Shown piece after piece: positions 27,737 through 35,096 of a stretch of 39,088 bases of DNA. The translations under genes were made by a program, and so were the position numbers. The notes beneath the pieces were generated by a model. It was given only the letters and a program-made list of their open reading frames with translations, was not told the DNA's origin and did not search any database. The stretch comes from Streptomyces roseochromogenus subsp. oscitans DS 12.976 (GTDB lineage Bacteria; Actinomycetota; Actinomycetes; Streptomycetales; Streptomycetaceae). The stretch spans positions 2,060,060-2,099,147 of the forward strand of contig NZ_CM002285.1 of assembly GCF_000497445.1 (NCBI RefSeq). Direction: 5' to 3'. Each line of letters begins with the position of its first letter. Position 1 is the first letter of the stretch.

Positions 27737-28120
27737 ATGGCGGACGGCACTCCTCACCCCGTCCCCGTCCGCCCCGCCCCCGCCCCCGCCCCCGCCGTAC
27801 GGCCGTACCTCGTCACCGCCGGCCGGATCGCGGACGCCGGCTCCGGCCGGGCGTTGCCTCTGGAGACCCAGGTCGTGGCCACCGTCGCCGGGTTCGGCGC
27901 ACTGGGCCGGTTCCGCTTCGAGCGGTACGACATCGTCGCCGCCTACCGGCTGCCGCAGTCCCTCGCGGAACTCGCTGCCCGGCTGCGGCTGCACCTGAAC
28001 GTGGTGCGTGTTGTCCTGGCCGAAGACCTGTGCGAGGCGGGCCAGTTGGCGGTGTACGTGCCCGACGCCGCGGCCACCCACGACGCGTCCGTCCTGCGCA
28101 GGCTCGCCGACTTCGACTGA
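27737..28120 (+). CDS. Conservon CvnC-like protein (DUF742)
   Basis: A 127-residue protein. A Pro/Ala-rich lead (PVPVRPAPAPAPAVRPYLVTAGR) precedes the DUF742 winged-helix-like domain: LETQVVATVAG, ERYDIVAAYRLPQSLAELAARLRLHLNVVRVVLAEDL, then a C-terminal LAVYVPDA. DUF742 is the third gene of the streptomycete conservons (CvnA kinase-like, CvnB Roadblock/LC7, CvnC, CvnD GTPase), a membrane-linked G-protein-like signalling set. Here cvnA and cvnB are absent and the following cvnD is broken, so this gene is probably an orphan losing function, although it is itself intact. Confidence 0.87.
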   Translation: MADGTPHPVPVRPAPAPAPAVRPYLVTAGRIADAGSGRALPLETQVVATVAGFGALGRFRFERYDIVAAYRLPQSLAELAARLRLHLNVVRVVLAEDLCEAGQLAVYVPDAAATHDASVLRRLADFD

Positions 28121-28173
28121 ACCGCTCGTCCGGGCACGGCGCCACGCGCCCCGCCGTACGGCCGCCGCTGCCG

Positions 28174-28597
28174 GTGAAGATGGTGATCGCGGGCGGGTTC
28201 GGCGTGGGCAAGACCCCCGCGGTCGGCGCGATCTCGGAGATCGAGCCGCTGACCACGGAGGCGTTGATCACCGAGGTCGCGGCCGGGGTGGACGACCTCA
28301 CGTACACCCCGCGCAAGACCACCACGACCTTCGCGATGGACTTCGGCTGCATCACCGTCGACCCGACGCTGAAGCTGTATCTGTTCGGCACGCCCGGACA
28401 GGAACGGTCCGGGTTCATGGGGGACGACATAGTGGAGGGAGCGGTCGGCGGGCTGTTGATCGTCGACACCAGGTCCCTGGGCGCTGGACGTCTCCGCCGG
28501 CGTGCCGGTCGTGGTCTTCGACGCCCGTGAGCGCGGCTCGGTGCGGGACGCCCTGCTCGTCGTCCTCGAACTGACGCCGGCCCGCACCCAGCACTGA
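28174..28597 (+). pseudogene. Conservon CvnD-like small GTPase, internally deleted and frameshifted
   Basis: The N-terminal part from GTG 28174 is good: KMVIAGGFGVGKTP (P-loop), SEIEPLTTEALITEV, TTTTFAMDFGCITVD (switch) and YLFGTPGQERSGFMGD (G3 region), up to GGLLIVDTRS. About 50-60 codons are then missing, including the NKxD-like base-recognition region. Homology resumes in another frame with ALDVSAGVPVVVFDARERGSVRDALLVVLE to a stop at 28597. In full-length CvnD the pieces are joined by DYFE...F.VAVN-type sequence. Without the missing part it cannot be a working GTPase. It follows the cvnC-like gene by about 50 bases. Confidence 0.87.
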
Positions 28598-28608
28598 GTA
28601 CCGAGTCC

Positions 28609-29277
28609 TCAGCCGGTTCTGCGCACGCCCGGTGAGACCGTGAGGCGAGACGCCGCCCAGAACACCACGAGGGTGGCCAGGGCGAGGCCCGCGACCAGGG
28701 TGGCGCCGCCGACGACCTTCTCGTAGTCCTTCTGGTAGAGGCCGTCGATGATGTAGCGGCCGAGGCCGCCGAGGCTGACGTAGGCGGCGATGGTGGCGGT
28801 GGAGACGATCTGGATGGCCGCCGTACGCAGTCCGCTCAGGATGAGGGGAAGCGCGACCGGCAGCTCCACCTGGAACAGCACCCGTGCCTCGGGCATGCCC
28901 ATGCCCCGGGCGGCGTCCACGGGTGAGGGGTCGACGGAGCGGATCGCCTCGTAGGTGGTGACCAGGACCGGCGGTACGGCGAGCACGACCAGCGGGATCA
29001 TCACCGGCAGCAGTCCGAACCCGATCCAGATGAACATCAGGACGAGGAGACCGAAGCTGGGCAGGGCCCGGCCAGCGGTGGCGATCAGGGCGAGGGCGTT
29101 GCCGCCGCGGCCGTAGTGGCCGGTCACCAGCCCGACGGGCAGTCCGATGACGGCGGCGAACAGCAGCGCCTCCAGCGAGTACTCGATGTGCTCGACGAGC
29201 CGCGTGGGGATGCCGTCGTAGCCGTGCCAGTGGGCGCTGTCGCTGAAGAAGGAGTGTGCGAAGTTCAGGACGTTCAC
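28609..29277 (-). CDS. Osmoprotectant ABC transporter permease (second permease)
   Basis: A 222-residue inner-membrane permease of the ProW/OpuBB type with about six helices. The EAA-like coupling loop is VDAARGMGMPEARVLFQVELPVALPLILSGLR, here described in two pieces: VDAARGMGMPEAR and VELPVALPLILSGLR. A conserved ATIAAYVSLGGLGRYI follows. The GTG start overlaps the upstream permease stop by 4 bases (GTGA), so translation is coupled. Its 3' end lies 11 bases from the convergent cvnD pseudogene end, a tight junction that would interfere if both were transcribed. Confidence 0.92.
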   Translation of the reverse strand: MNVLNFAHSFFSDSAHWHGYDGIPTRLVEHIEYSLEALLFAAVIGLPVGLVTGHYGRGGNALALIATAGRALPSFGLLVLMFIWIGFGLLPVMIPLVVLAVPPVLVTTYEAIRSVDPSPVDAARGMGMPEARVLFQVELPVALPLILSGLRTAAIQIVSTATIAAYVSLGGLGRYIIDGLYQKDYEKVVGGATLVAGLALATLVVFWAASRLTVSPGVRRTG

Positions 29278-29927
29278 CGGGTGGCACCCTTCCTCGGCAT
29301 CCAGGGGGTGAGGAGGCGGCGGACCAGGACCAGCAGGGCGTCGGCGAGGATGCCCAGCACAGCCGTCGTCAGCACCGAGTTCACGGCCAGGGCGGGCCGG
29401 TGGTAGGTGGTGGCGTCGTTGAGCAGGTTGCCGAGGGCGCCCTGGTTGCCGATGAGCATGCCGACGCTGACCAGGGAGAGGCTGGAGACGACCGCCACCC
29501 TGAGGCCCGCGATGATCGCGGGTGCGGCGATGGGCAACTGGACCTGGAGATAACGGCGTACGGGGCCGAAGCCCATGGCCTGCGCGGCGGCCAGAGTCTC
29601 CGGCGGGACCGAGCGGACGCCGTCCACGATGCCGGGCACCAGCACCACCAGGCTGTAGACCGCCAGCGGGATCATCACCGTCATCTCGCTCTGCCCGAAG
29701 TAGTCGATGAGGACGACGAAGCAGGCGAGCGAGGGGACGGAGTAGAGCACGGTGGTGATGCCCAGCACGGGCGGGTAGACCCAGCGGAAGCGTACGCAGA
29801 GCTGGGCCACGGGCAGCGCGACGAGCACGGCGGCCAGCACCGGCAGCAGGCCTTCGCGCACATGCAGGCCGACGAGTCCGAGCCAGCTGTGCTGGAGGTC
29901 GCTCGGCAGGTCGAAGAAGCCGTTCAC
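29274..29927 (-). CDS. Osmoprotectant ABC transporter permease (first permease)
   Basis: A 217-residue membrane permease paired with the next one. Segments include GLLPVLAAVLVALPVAQL, YPPVLGITTVLYSVPSLA and the coupling loop TLAAAQAMGFGPVRRYLQV then LPIAAPAIIAGLRVAVV, plus SVGMLIGNQGALG. It forms the channel with its partner for quaternary-ammonium uptake. The GTG start overlaps the ATPase stop by 4 bases and its own stop overlaps the next permease, so the three genes form one coupled operon. Confidence 0.92.
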   Translation of the reverse strand: MNGFFDLPSDLQHSWLGLVGLHVREGLLPVLAAVLVALPVAQLCVRFRWVYPPVLGITTVLYSVPSLACFVVLIDYFGQSEMTVMIPLAVYSLVVLVPGIVDGVRSVPPETLAAAQAMGFGPVRRYLQVQLPIAAPAIIAGLRVAVVSSLSLVSVGMLIGNQGALGNLLNDATTYHRPALAVNSVLTTAVLGILADALLVLVRRLLTPWMPRKGATR

Positions 29928-31066
29928 CGGACGGCCTTGACATCGGTGTCGGCGTAGGCGCCGTTCGCGGCCCGGCTGTGGGCGGCGCGGATGGCCTCGC
30001 CGATGACCTGCTGGGATACGACACCGACGGCGCGTCCTTCGCCGTCCACCGCGACGGCCCAGCCGGTCGGGGAGAGGACGGCGCCGTCGAGCGCGGTGCG
30101 CAGTGAGTCGGTTCCGGGCACGAACGGCCGCCCGAAGTCGAGGAGTCGCTCCCGGTCGATGGCCCCAGCGGTGAGCCGCTCCGGCTCGCTCCAGCCGAGC
30201 GGCCTGCCGTCGAGATCGGTGACGAGGAGCCAGGGGGCGTGGGACACGGCGGCGAGCCGGGCGGCGTCGGCGTCGATGCCCACGACCGGCGCGGTCTGCA
30301 ACTGGAGGTCGACGGAGGGGAAGAAGGACAGCCGGCGGATACCGCGGTCGGCGCCGAGGAAGTCCTCCACGAAGGCGTCGGCGGGCGCGCTGAGCAGGTC
30401 GGCGGGCGGGGCGAACTGCGCGAGCCGGCCCCCGGTGCGCAGCACGGCAACCCTCGTGCCGAGCTTGATCGCCTCGTCGATGTCATGCGTGACGAAGACG
30501 ATGGTCTTGCCCAACTCGCCCTGGATGCGGAGGAGTTCGTCCTGCAGTCCTTTACGGACCACCGGGTCCACGGCGGAGAACGGCTCGTCCATCAGCAGCA
30601 CCGGCGGATCGGCGGCGAGCGCCCGGGCCACGCCGACGCGCTGCTGCTGGCCGCCGGACAGCTGGTACGGGTACCGCTTTGCGAGCGAGGCGTCGAGCCC
30701 CACCCGCTCCATCAGCTCCGCGGCCCGGGCGCGGGCCTCCTTCTTGGGCGTGCCGAGCAGCCGGGGCACGGTGGCGATGTTGTCGAGGATGGTGCGGTGC
30801 TGGAAGAGCCCGGCGTGCTGGATGACGTAACCCATCGAACGGCGCAGGGTGTTGACCGGCTGCTGCCGGATGTCGGTGCCGTCGAGGAGGATGCTGCCCT
30901 CGGTGGGCTCCACCATCCGGTTGATCATCCGCAGGGTCGTCGTCTTGCCGCAGCCGGAGGGCCCGACGAGGACGGTGATCGCGCGATCCGGTATCTCCAG
31001 CGACAGCCGGTCGACCGCGACCGTTCCGTCCGGGTACCGCTTCGTGACTGACTCTATCCGTATCAA
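29924..31066 (-). CDS. Osmoprotectant ABC transporter ATP-binding protein with CBS domains
   Basis: A 380-residue ATPase of the ProV/OpuBA type. The nucleotide-binding domain has Walker A GPSGCGKTT (residues 35-43), Q-loop YVIQHAGLF, signature LSGGQQQRV, Walker B VLLMDEP and switch His in FVTHDIDEAI. The C-terminal part (about residues 240-370) looks like a CBS pair (LVTDLDGRPLGW, VAVDGEGRAVGVV); in related importers this senses ionic strength. The start is TTG 31066 (IRIESVTKRYPDG) with a weak AAGGG upstream. It leads the operon; the regulatory region is 31067-31212. Confidence 0.92.
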   Translation of the reverse strand: MIRIESVTKRYPDGTVAVDRLSLEIPDRAITVLVGPSGCGKTTTLRMINRMVEPTEGSILLDGTDIRQQPVNTLRRSMGYVIQHAGLFQHRTILDNIATVPRLLGTPKKEARARAAELMERVGLDASLAKRYPYQLSGGQQQRVGVARALAADPPVLLMDEPFSAVDPVVRKGLQDELLRIQGELGKTIVFVTHDIDEAIKLGTRVAVLRTGGRLAQFAPPADLLSAPADAFVEDFLGADRGIRRLSFFPSVDLQLQTAPVVGIDADAARLAAVSHAPWLLVTDLDGRPLGWSEPERLTAGAIDRERLLDFGRPFVPGTDSLRTALDGAVLSPTGWAVAVDGEGRAVGVVSQQVIGEAIRAAHSRAANGAYADTDVKAVR

Positions 31067-31189
31067 AACGCCGAATACCCTTCGGGTTTGGCTGATTTCC
31101 GCCCGTCTCCGGCCAAGTCGTCGGTGCGCAGGCCGTTGCGGAGAGAGTCTAGACCGCGAGTGTTTCAGCGTTTTGGCGGGTGAATGGCC

Positions 31190-31214
31190 AGGGTCCGTCC
31201 GGCGGACGGGCCCT
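31190..31214 (-). terminator. Hairpin terminator at the apbE 3' end
   Basis: AGGGTCCGTCC and GGACGGGCCCT pair with one wobble to give a 10-11 base-pair stem with a tight loop. It overlaps the apbE stop codon and lies just downstream on that strand, separating it from the ABC operon promoter. Confidence 0.6.
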
Positions 31215-31980
31215 AGGCCACCGGCAGTCCCGGTGTGCGGAGTACTCGGTGTGTGGTGTCGATCGCGAAGATCTCGCAGCCGGAGCGGGTGGCGGCCCAG
31301 GCCGGGCCGTCCGTGCCCAGGGCGAAGGCGGCCGTGGCGGTCGCGTCCGCCTCGGTCAGGGTCGGGGCCACCACGGTGAGGCTGAGCATTCCGGTCGCGG
31401 GGCGTCCGGTGCGGCCGTCGATGATGTGGTCGCCGCGCTCGTACCGCCCGGACGTCGCCACCGCCCCGTCGGTGACCGCCAGCACGGCACAGACTCGGTC
31501 GGCCTGTTCGGGGTGCCGTATCCCGACCCGCCAGGGCCCGCCGGAGACGACCACGTCACCACCGGCGTTGAGACAGAACCGGCGCGCCCCGGCAGCCGTC
31601 AGCAGCTCGGCCGCCCGCTGCACCGACCAGCCCTTGACCACCGCGCACGGATCGAAGCCCCGGCCGGGCAGCCGGACGTCGAAGGCGCCGCCGGTCGCGC
31701 GTCGCAGGTCCGCGCAGAGGCCGAGCACCTCCGTCAGATCCGCGCTCAGCTCGCCGTCCGCCACCTCGCCGCGCCCGTACCGGGACACCTCGCTGTCGGG
31801 CTTGAACGGGCTGAAGCGGGCGTCGACTTCGCGCAGCCAGGCGAAGACGGCGTCCGTGGCCGCCGCGAAGTCGCCCTCGGAGTCGCCCTCTGAGTCACCC
31901 TCGAAATCGTCCTCGAATTCGCCCTCGCCGTCGATCCGCAGCGAGACGGGGAACCCCATGACGTGTTCGACACGCCGCAC
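31213..31980 (-). CDS. apbE: FAD:protein FMN transferase (ApbE family)
   Basis: A 255-residue flavin transferase that attaches FMN through a phosphoester to Thr/Ser of target proteins outside the membrane. Motifs are FSPFKPDSEVSRY, FDPCAVVKGWSVQRA, FCLNAGGDVVVSGG, HIIDGRTGRPATG and the metal-binding DATATAAFALG. No clear signal peptide is seen, unusual for an enzyme that works outside; start GTG 31980 may be wrong, or it acts inside before export. Residues about 18-37 are an acidic insert with repeated EGDSEGDSEGD. It is the last gene of a three-gene operon; the FMN_bind protein ends 2 bases upstream and is the likely target. Confidence 0.9.
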   Translation of the reverse strand: MRRVEHVMGFPVSLRIDGEGEFEDDFEGDSEGDSEGDFAAATDAVFAWLREVDARFSPFKPDSEVSRYGRGEVADGELSADLTEVLGLCADLRRATGGAFDVRLPGRGFDPCAVVKGWSVQRAAELLTAAGARRFCLNAGGDVVVSGGPWRVGIRHPEQADRVCAVLAVTDGAVATSGRYERGDHIIDGRTGRPATGMLSLTVVAPTLTEADATATAAFALGTDGPAWAATRSGCEIFAIDTTHRVLRTPGLPVA

Positions 31981-31981
31981 G

Positions 31982-32437
31982 TCAGGAGGCCTTGGCGTCG
32001 ATTGCGGCCTGGAGGGACTCCTTGTATCCCCGGCTCGTGACCGTGGCCCCGGACACCGAGTCGATGTGGGCGCTCTGCGCCTTCAGCGTCTCCGTGATCA
32101 GCTCCGGTACGGCCCACTTGGTCTGCGGATGGTGCGGCGCCTGCAGCATCCGCACGGACGCGATCCGGTCGCCCTGGAAGGTCACCTCCACCTGGAAGAC
32201 ACCCTTCACGGTGTCCACCGCGGTGCCCGGGACGACCTTCGAGGCCGAAGAGGACGACGAAGATGAAGAGGACGAAGAGGACGACGTCGGCGACGCGGAC
32301 GACGAGGGAGAGGACGGCACGGAAGTCGGTGTCGACGCGGGCTGGGCGACGTCGGCGGTCCCGGTCGACGGCTGGTAGCGCCAGACCGGGATCAGACCCG
32401 CGACGGTCAGGAGGAAGACGGGAATGGCTCGCTTCAC
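31982..32437 (-). CDS. FMN-binding domain protein with poly-serine linker
   Basis: A 151-residue exported or membrane-tethered electron carrier. An N-terminal hydrophobic segment (AIPVFLLTVAGLIPVW) leads to a Pro/Ser/Thr linker with an uninterrupted run of about 13 Ser. The FMN_bind domain (about residues 68-150) has DTVKGVFQVEVTFQGDRI and the flavinylation site SGATVTS, whose Thr should receive FMN from ApbE. It would pass electrons from the membrane reductase encoded just upstream to an outside acceptor. GTG start 15 bases after the reductase stop; GAGAGG upstream. Confidence 0.92.
   Translation of the reverse strand: MKRAIPVFLLTVAGLIPVWRYQPSTGTADVAQPASTPTSVPSSPSSSASPTSSSSSSSSSSSSSASKVVPGTAVDTVKGVFQVEVTFQGDRIASVRMLQAPHHPQTKWAVPELITETLKAQSAHIDSVSGATVTSRGYKESLQAAIDAKAS
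32230..32285 (-). repeat. Serine-codon (TCN/AGC-type) microrepeat in FMN_bind linker
   Basis: The coding strand is a run of TCG/TCC/TCT-type serine codons (complement GAGGACGAAGAGGAC... on the plus strand), a simple trinucleotide-based repeat. It encodes a flexible tether and is likely length-variable between strains. Confidence 0.7.
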
Positions 32438-32452
32438 GGTGGGACGCCTCTC

Positions 32453-33790
32453 TCAGCCCGCGAGGCTGAAGCGCTCGAAGTGGATCTGCCGCTTGGGCAC
32501 GCCCAGGTCGCCCAGGCTGCGCAGCACGGCGGTCATCATCCCGGGCGGCCCGCACAGGAAGACGTCCCGGTCGCCGATGTCCGGGACCAGCCGGGCCAGT
32601 TCGCGCGGGGCCAGCTTGTCGGGGACGATGGATCCGGTCACCAGGTGCAGCTCGGCTCCCTTGGTGAGGGCGAGGTCGCACAGCTCGTCGTAGAGGACGG
32701 CGTCGCGGTCGCTGGACACGCGGTAGATGACCACGGCGTGGCCCGTCAGGTCCTCCAGCAGCGCCCGGATCGGCGTGACGCCGACGCCGCCCGCGATCAG
32801 CACGGACTGCGGGCGGGAGCGGTGCAGCGTGGTGAAGGCGCCGTAGGGGCCCTCGGCGAAGACGCGGGTGCCCGGCTTGATGTGCCGCAGGGCGGCGCTG
32901 CCCGCGCCGGCCGCCTTCGCGGTGAGGCGCAGGGTGCGGCCGTCGGGAGCGGCCGACAGGGAGAACGGATTGGCCTGCCACCAGCGGTCCTTGGTGAGGA
33001 ACCGCCAGAGGAAGAACTGCCCGGCCCGGGCGGGCAGCCTGTCCAGGTCGCGGCCGGTGACGTAGACGGAGACGACGTCGTCGGACTCGGGTACGACCGC
33101 CGACACACGCAACCGGTGTCGCAGGTTCCGCCACAGCGGCAGCACCATCCGGCCCAGCACCACCGAGCCGAGGGCCACGCCCCACACCGTGTACCAGTAG
33201 GTCGTCGCGGCCGGCGACGAGGTGAAGGTCGTACCGACGGCGACCTGGTGGGTGAAGGCGAGGACCACGGCGACATAGGTGTACAGGTGGATGAAGTGCC
33301 AGGTCTCGTAGGCCAGCCGGCGCCGGGCCCAGCGGCCCGAGACGGCGCCGACCACGACGATCAGCGCGAGCGCGACGATGGCGCGCAGCACGCCCTCGGT
33401 GGTCTCGGCGAGGTTCACCAGCTGGTTCACCGGGTCCATCGAGGACGCCTCGGCGTAGCCGAAGGTGATGAACACGGCGTGCGTGAGCAGGGTCCACAGG
33501 ATGCCGAAGCCGGTGCGGCGGTGCCAGGAGGTCAGCCGGTCCATGCCGATCCGGCGGTCCAGCCAGGGCATCCGGGCCACCAGCAGCAGCTGGAACGCCA
33601 TGAGGAGGGCGCCGTACAGACCGGCGAGGCGGCCGAACACGATCAGCGGGTTCGAGGCGAAGCCGGCCTGGACGAAGAACCAGGCGACCACCGCCGCGTT
33701 GGCGGCGAGCAGGGCGTACAGGCCGGTACGGGCCACGACCCGGGGGGGTATCGAAGTGACGGGTGCGGGACGGGTCTGGAGGGTCGTCAC
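32453..33790 (-). CDS. Ferric reductase-like transmembrane flavoprotein oxidoreductase
   Basis: A 445-residue protein. The N-terminal half has about six helices with heme-ligating His (SWHRRTGFG, LLTHAVFITFGY, ETWHFIHLYTYV, FTHQVAVG). The C-terminal half is a ferredoxin-NADP-reductase module with FAD motif ANPFSLSAAP, NAD(P) motif IAGGVGVTPIRAL and terminal DVFLCGPPGMM, ending FERFSLAG. It should move electrons from cytosolic NAD(P)H through FAD and hemes across the membrane, here probably to the flavinylated FMN_bind partner. The start is GTG 33790 with AAGGAG 9 bases before it. Sequence upstream in the same frame is antisense to the next gene and is not part of it. Confidence 0.93.
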   Translation of the reverse strand: MTTLQTRPAPVTSIPPRVVARTGLYALLAANAAVVAWFFVQAGFASNPLIVFGRLAGLYGALLMAFQLLLVARMPWLDRRIGMDRLTSWHRRTGFGILWTLLTHAVFITFGYAEASSMDPVNQLVNLAETTEGVLRAIVALALIVVVGAVSGRWARRRLAYETWHFIHLYTYVAVVLAFTHQVAVGTTFTSSPAATTYWYTVWGVALGSVVLGRMVLPLWRNLRHRLRVSAVVPESDDVVSVYVTGRDLDRLPARAGQFFLWRFLTKDRWWQANPFSLSAAPDGRTLRLTAKAAGAGSAALRHIKPGTRVFAEGPYGAFTTLHRSRPQSVLIAGGVGVTPIRALLEDLTGHAVVIYRVSSDRDAVLYDELCDLALTKGAELHLVTGSIVPDKLAPRELARLVPDIGDRDVFLCGPPGMMTAVLRSLGDLGVPKRQIHFERFSLAG

Positions 33791-33940
33791 GGACGGCAGC
33801 TCCTTGATCGGGTCCTGGGTGACGAGCTTCGCGCGCGGTTGCTGTCGTTCTCCTGTCGGACGACTTTCACTTGAGTATCGATATGGCCGGCGGGGGCCGG
33901 CAGCCCGGACGGGGCCGAACGGGTGGCGCAGGATGGGCGG

Positions 33941-35024
33941 GTGGAGAAAGTACGCCTGCTGGTCGTGGACGACGACCCGCCGATCGCCGACCTGGTGGCC
34001 ACGGTCGCCCGGTACGAGGGCCGGGAGGCGGCCTGCGCCTACTCGGGCGAGGAGGCGCTGCGCCGTGCCGCCGAGTTCGGCCCGGACATCGTGGTCCTTG
34101 ACCTGATGCTGCCGGACGTGGACGGTTTCGGCGTCCTGGACCGGCTGCGCCGCTCGGGGACGATGGTGCCGGTGGTGTTCCTCACGGCGCGTGACGGCGT
34201 CGCGGACCGGGTCGCGGGCCTGACCCGGGGCGGGGACGACTATCTGGTCAAGCCGTTCGCGGTGGAGGAGCTGCGCACGGCCTTCAACACCATGCTGGAG
34301 CACATCGACGACTCTCTCGCGGTGCGCGCGGAGGCCGAACGGCGGCTGCGCCGGTTCGTCGCGGACGCCTCCCACGAACTGCGCACCCCGCTGATGTCGG
34401 TGCGCGGCTACGCCGACCTGTTCCAGTACGCGTCCGCCGGCGAACCCGCCGAACGGGACCGCCATCTGGCCCGGCTGCGTTCCGAGGCCGCCCGGATGGG
34501 CGTCCTCCTGGACGAACTGCTGCGGCTCGCCCGGCTGGACGCGGCCGAGGTCGAGACACCGCTGCGGTGCGCCGACACCGACCTGACGGAGCTGGTGCGC
34601 GAGGCCGCGGACGCCTTCCGCGCGAGCCACCCCGGCCACCCGCTGACCATGGGCACCGGCACCGGGCCGGTACGGCTTCACCTGGACCCGGTGCGCATCC
34701 GCCAGGTCCTGGACAACCTGCTCACCAACGCGGCCGTACACACCCCGCCCGGCACGGAGGTCGCCCTGACGGTCTCGGCCGATGCCGCCGGCGTGTACGT
34801 ACGGGTCGCCGACGCGGGCCCCGGGATCCCCGAAACCGAACGAGCCCGGGTCTTCGACCGCTTCTACCGCGTGGACAAGGCCCGCAGCCGCGACCGGGGC
34901 GGCGGCTGGGGTTGTGTCGGTGGCGAGGGCCTTGACGGAGGCACACGGCGGAAGCCTGCGGCTGGAAAGGGAGACCGGCTTGACGGCGTTCACGCTGCGA
35001 CTGCCGGTGACCGCGGCGCCCTAG
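33941..35024 (+). pseudogene. Collapsed two-component system: receiver fused to kinase core, then frameshifted
   Basis: From GTG 33941 the reading starts as an OmpR-type receiver (LLVVDDDPP, phosphoacceptor in VVLDLMLPDV, FLTARD, LVKPFAVEEL). It jumps directly, in frame, at about 34275 to a kinase: the end of a HAMP (AFNTMLEHIDDSL), the H-box VADASHELRTPLMS, the N-box LDNLLTNAAVHTP and the G1 box ADAGPGIPETE. The regulator's DNA-binding domain and the kinase's sensor and membrane helices are missing. At about 34903-34918 the frame breaks in the second G box (expected GLGLS, seen as GGGWGCV). The original C-terminus (SVARALTEAHGGSLRLE...TLRLPVTAAP) continues in another frame to 35024. It is divergent from the ferric-reductase operon, which it may once have controlled. 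Confidence 0.85.
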
Positions 35025-35077
35025 GGGCGCGGGGCTGTTTCGATATGCGGCTCTGCCGCGTGGGCGCGAGGACCACC
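35019..35077 (+). repeat. Dispersed repeat, copy B
   Basis: CTAGGGGCGCGGGGCTGT (35021-35038), then ATATGCGGCTCTGCCGCG and TGGGCGCGAGGACCACC. It has the same order and orientation as copy C and is inverted relative to copy A. It contains the small hairpin GCGGC...GCCGC and begins over the last codons of the kinase remnant. Confidence 0.75.
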
Positions 35078-35096
35078 TACGGACCGTCAGCCGGCG

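Noticed and set aside
33791..34993. N-terminal extension of the ferric reductase frame
   Set aside because: It lies antisense to receiver/kinase coding sequence; a GTG with a good AAGGAG at 33790 starts the conserved protein.
33941..35024. Genuine hybrid receiver-kinase
   Set aside because: The kinase has no sensor, the second G box is frameshifted and its C-terminus lies in another frame; decay explains it better, pending resequencing.
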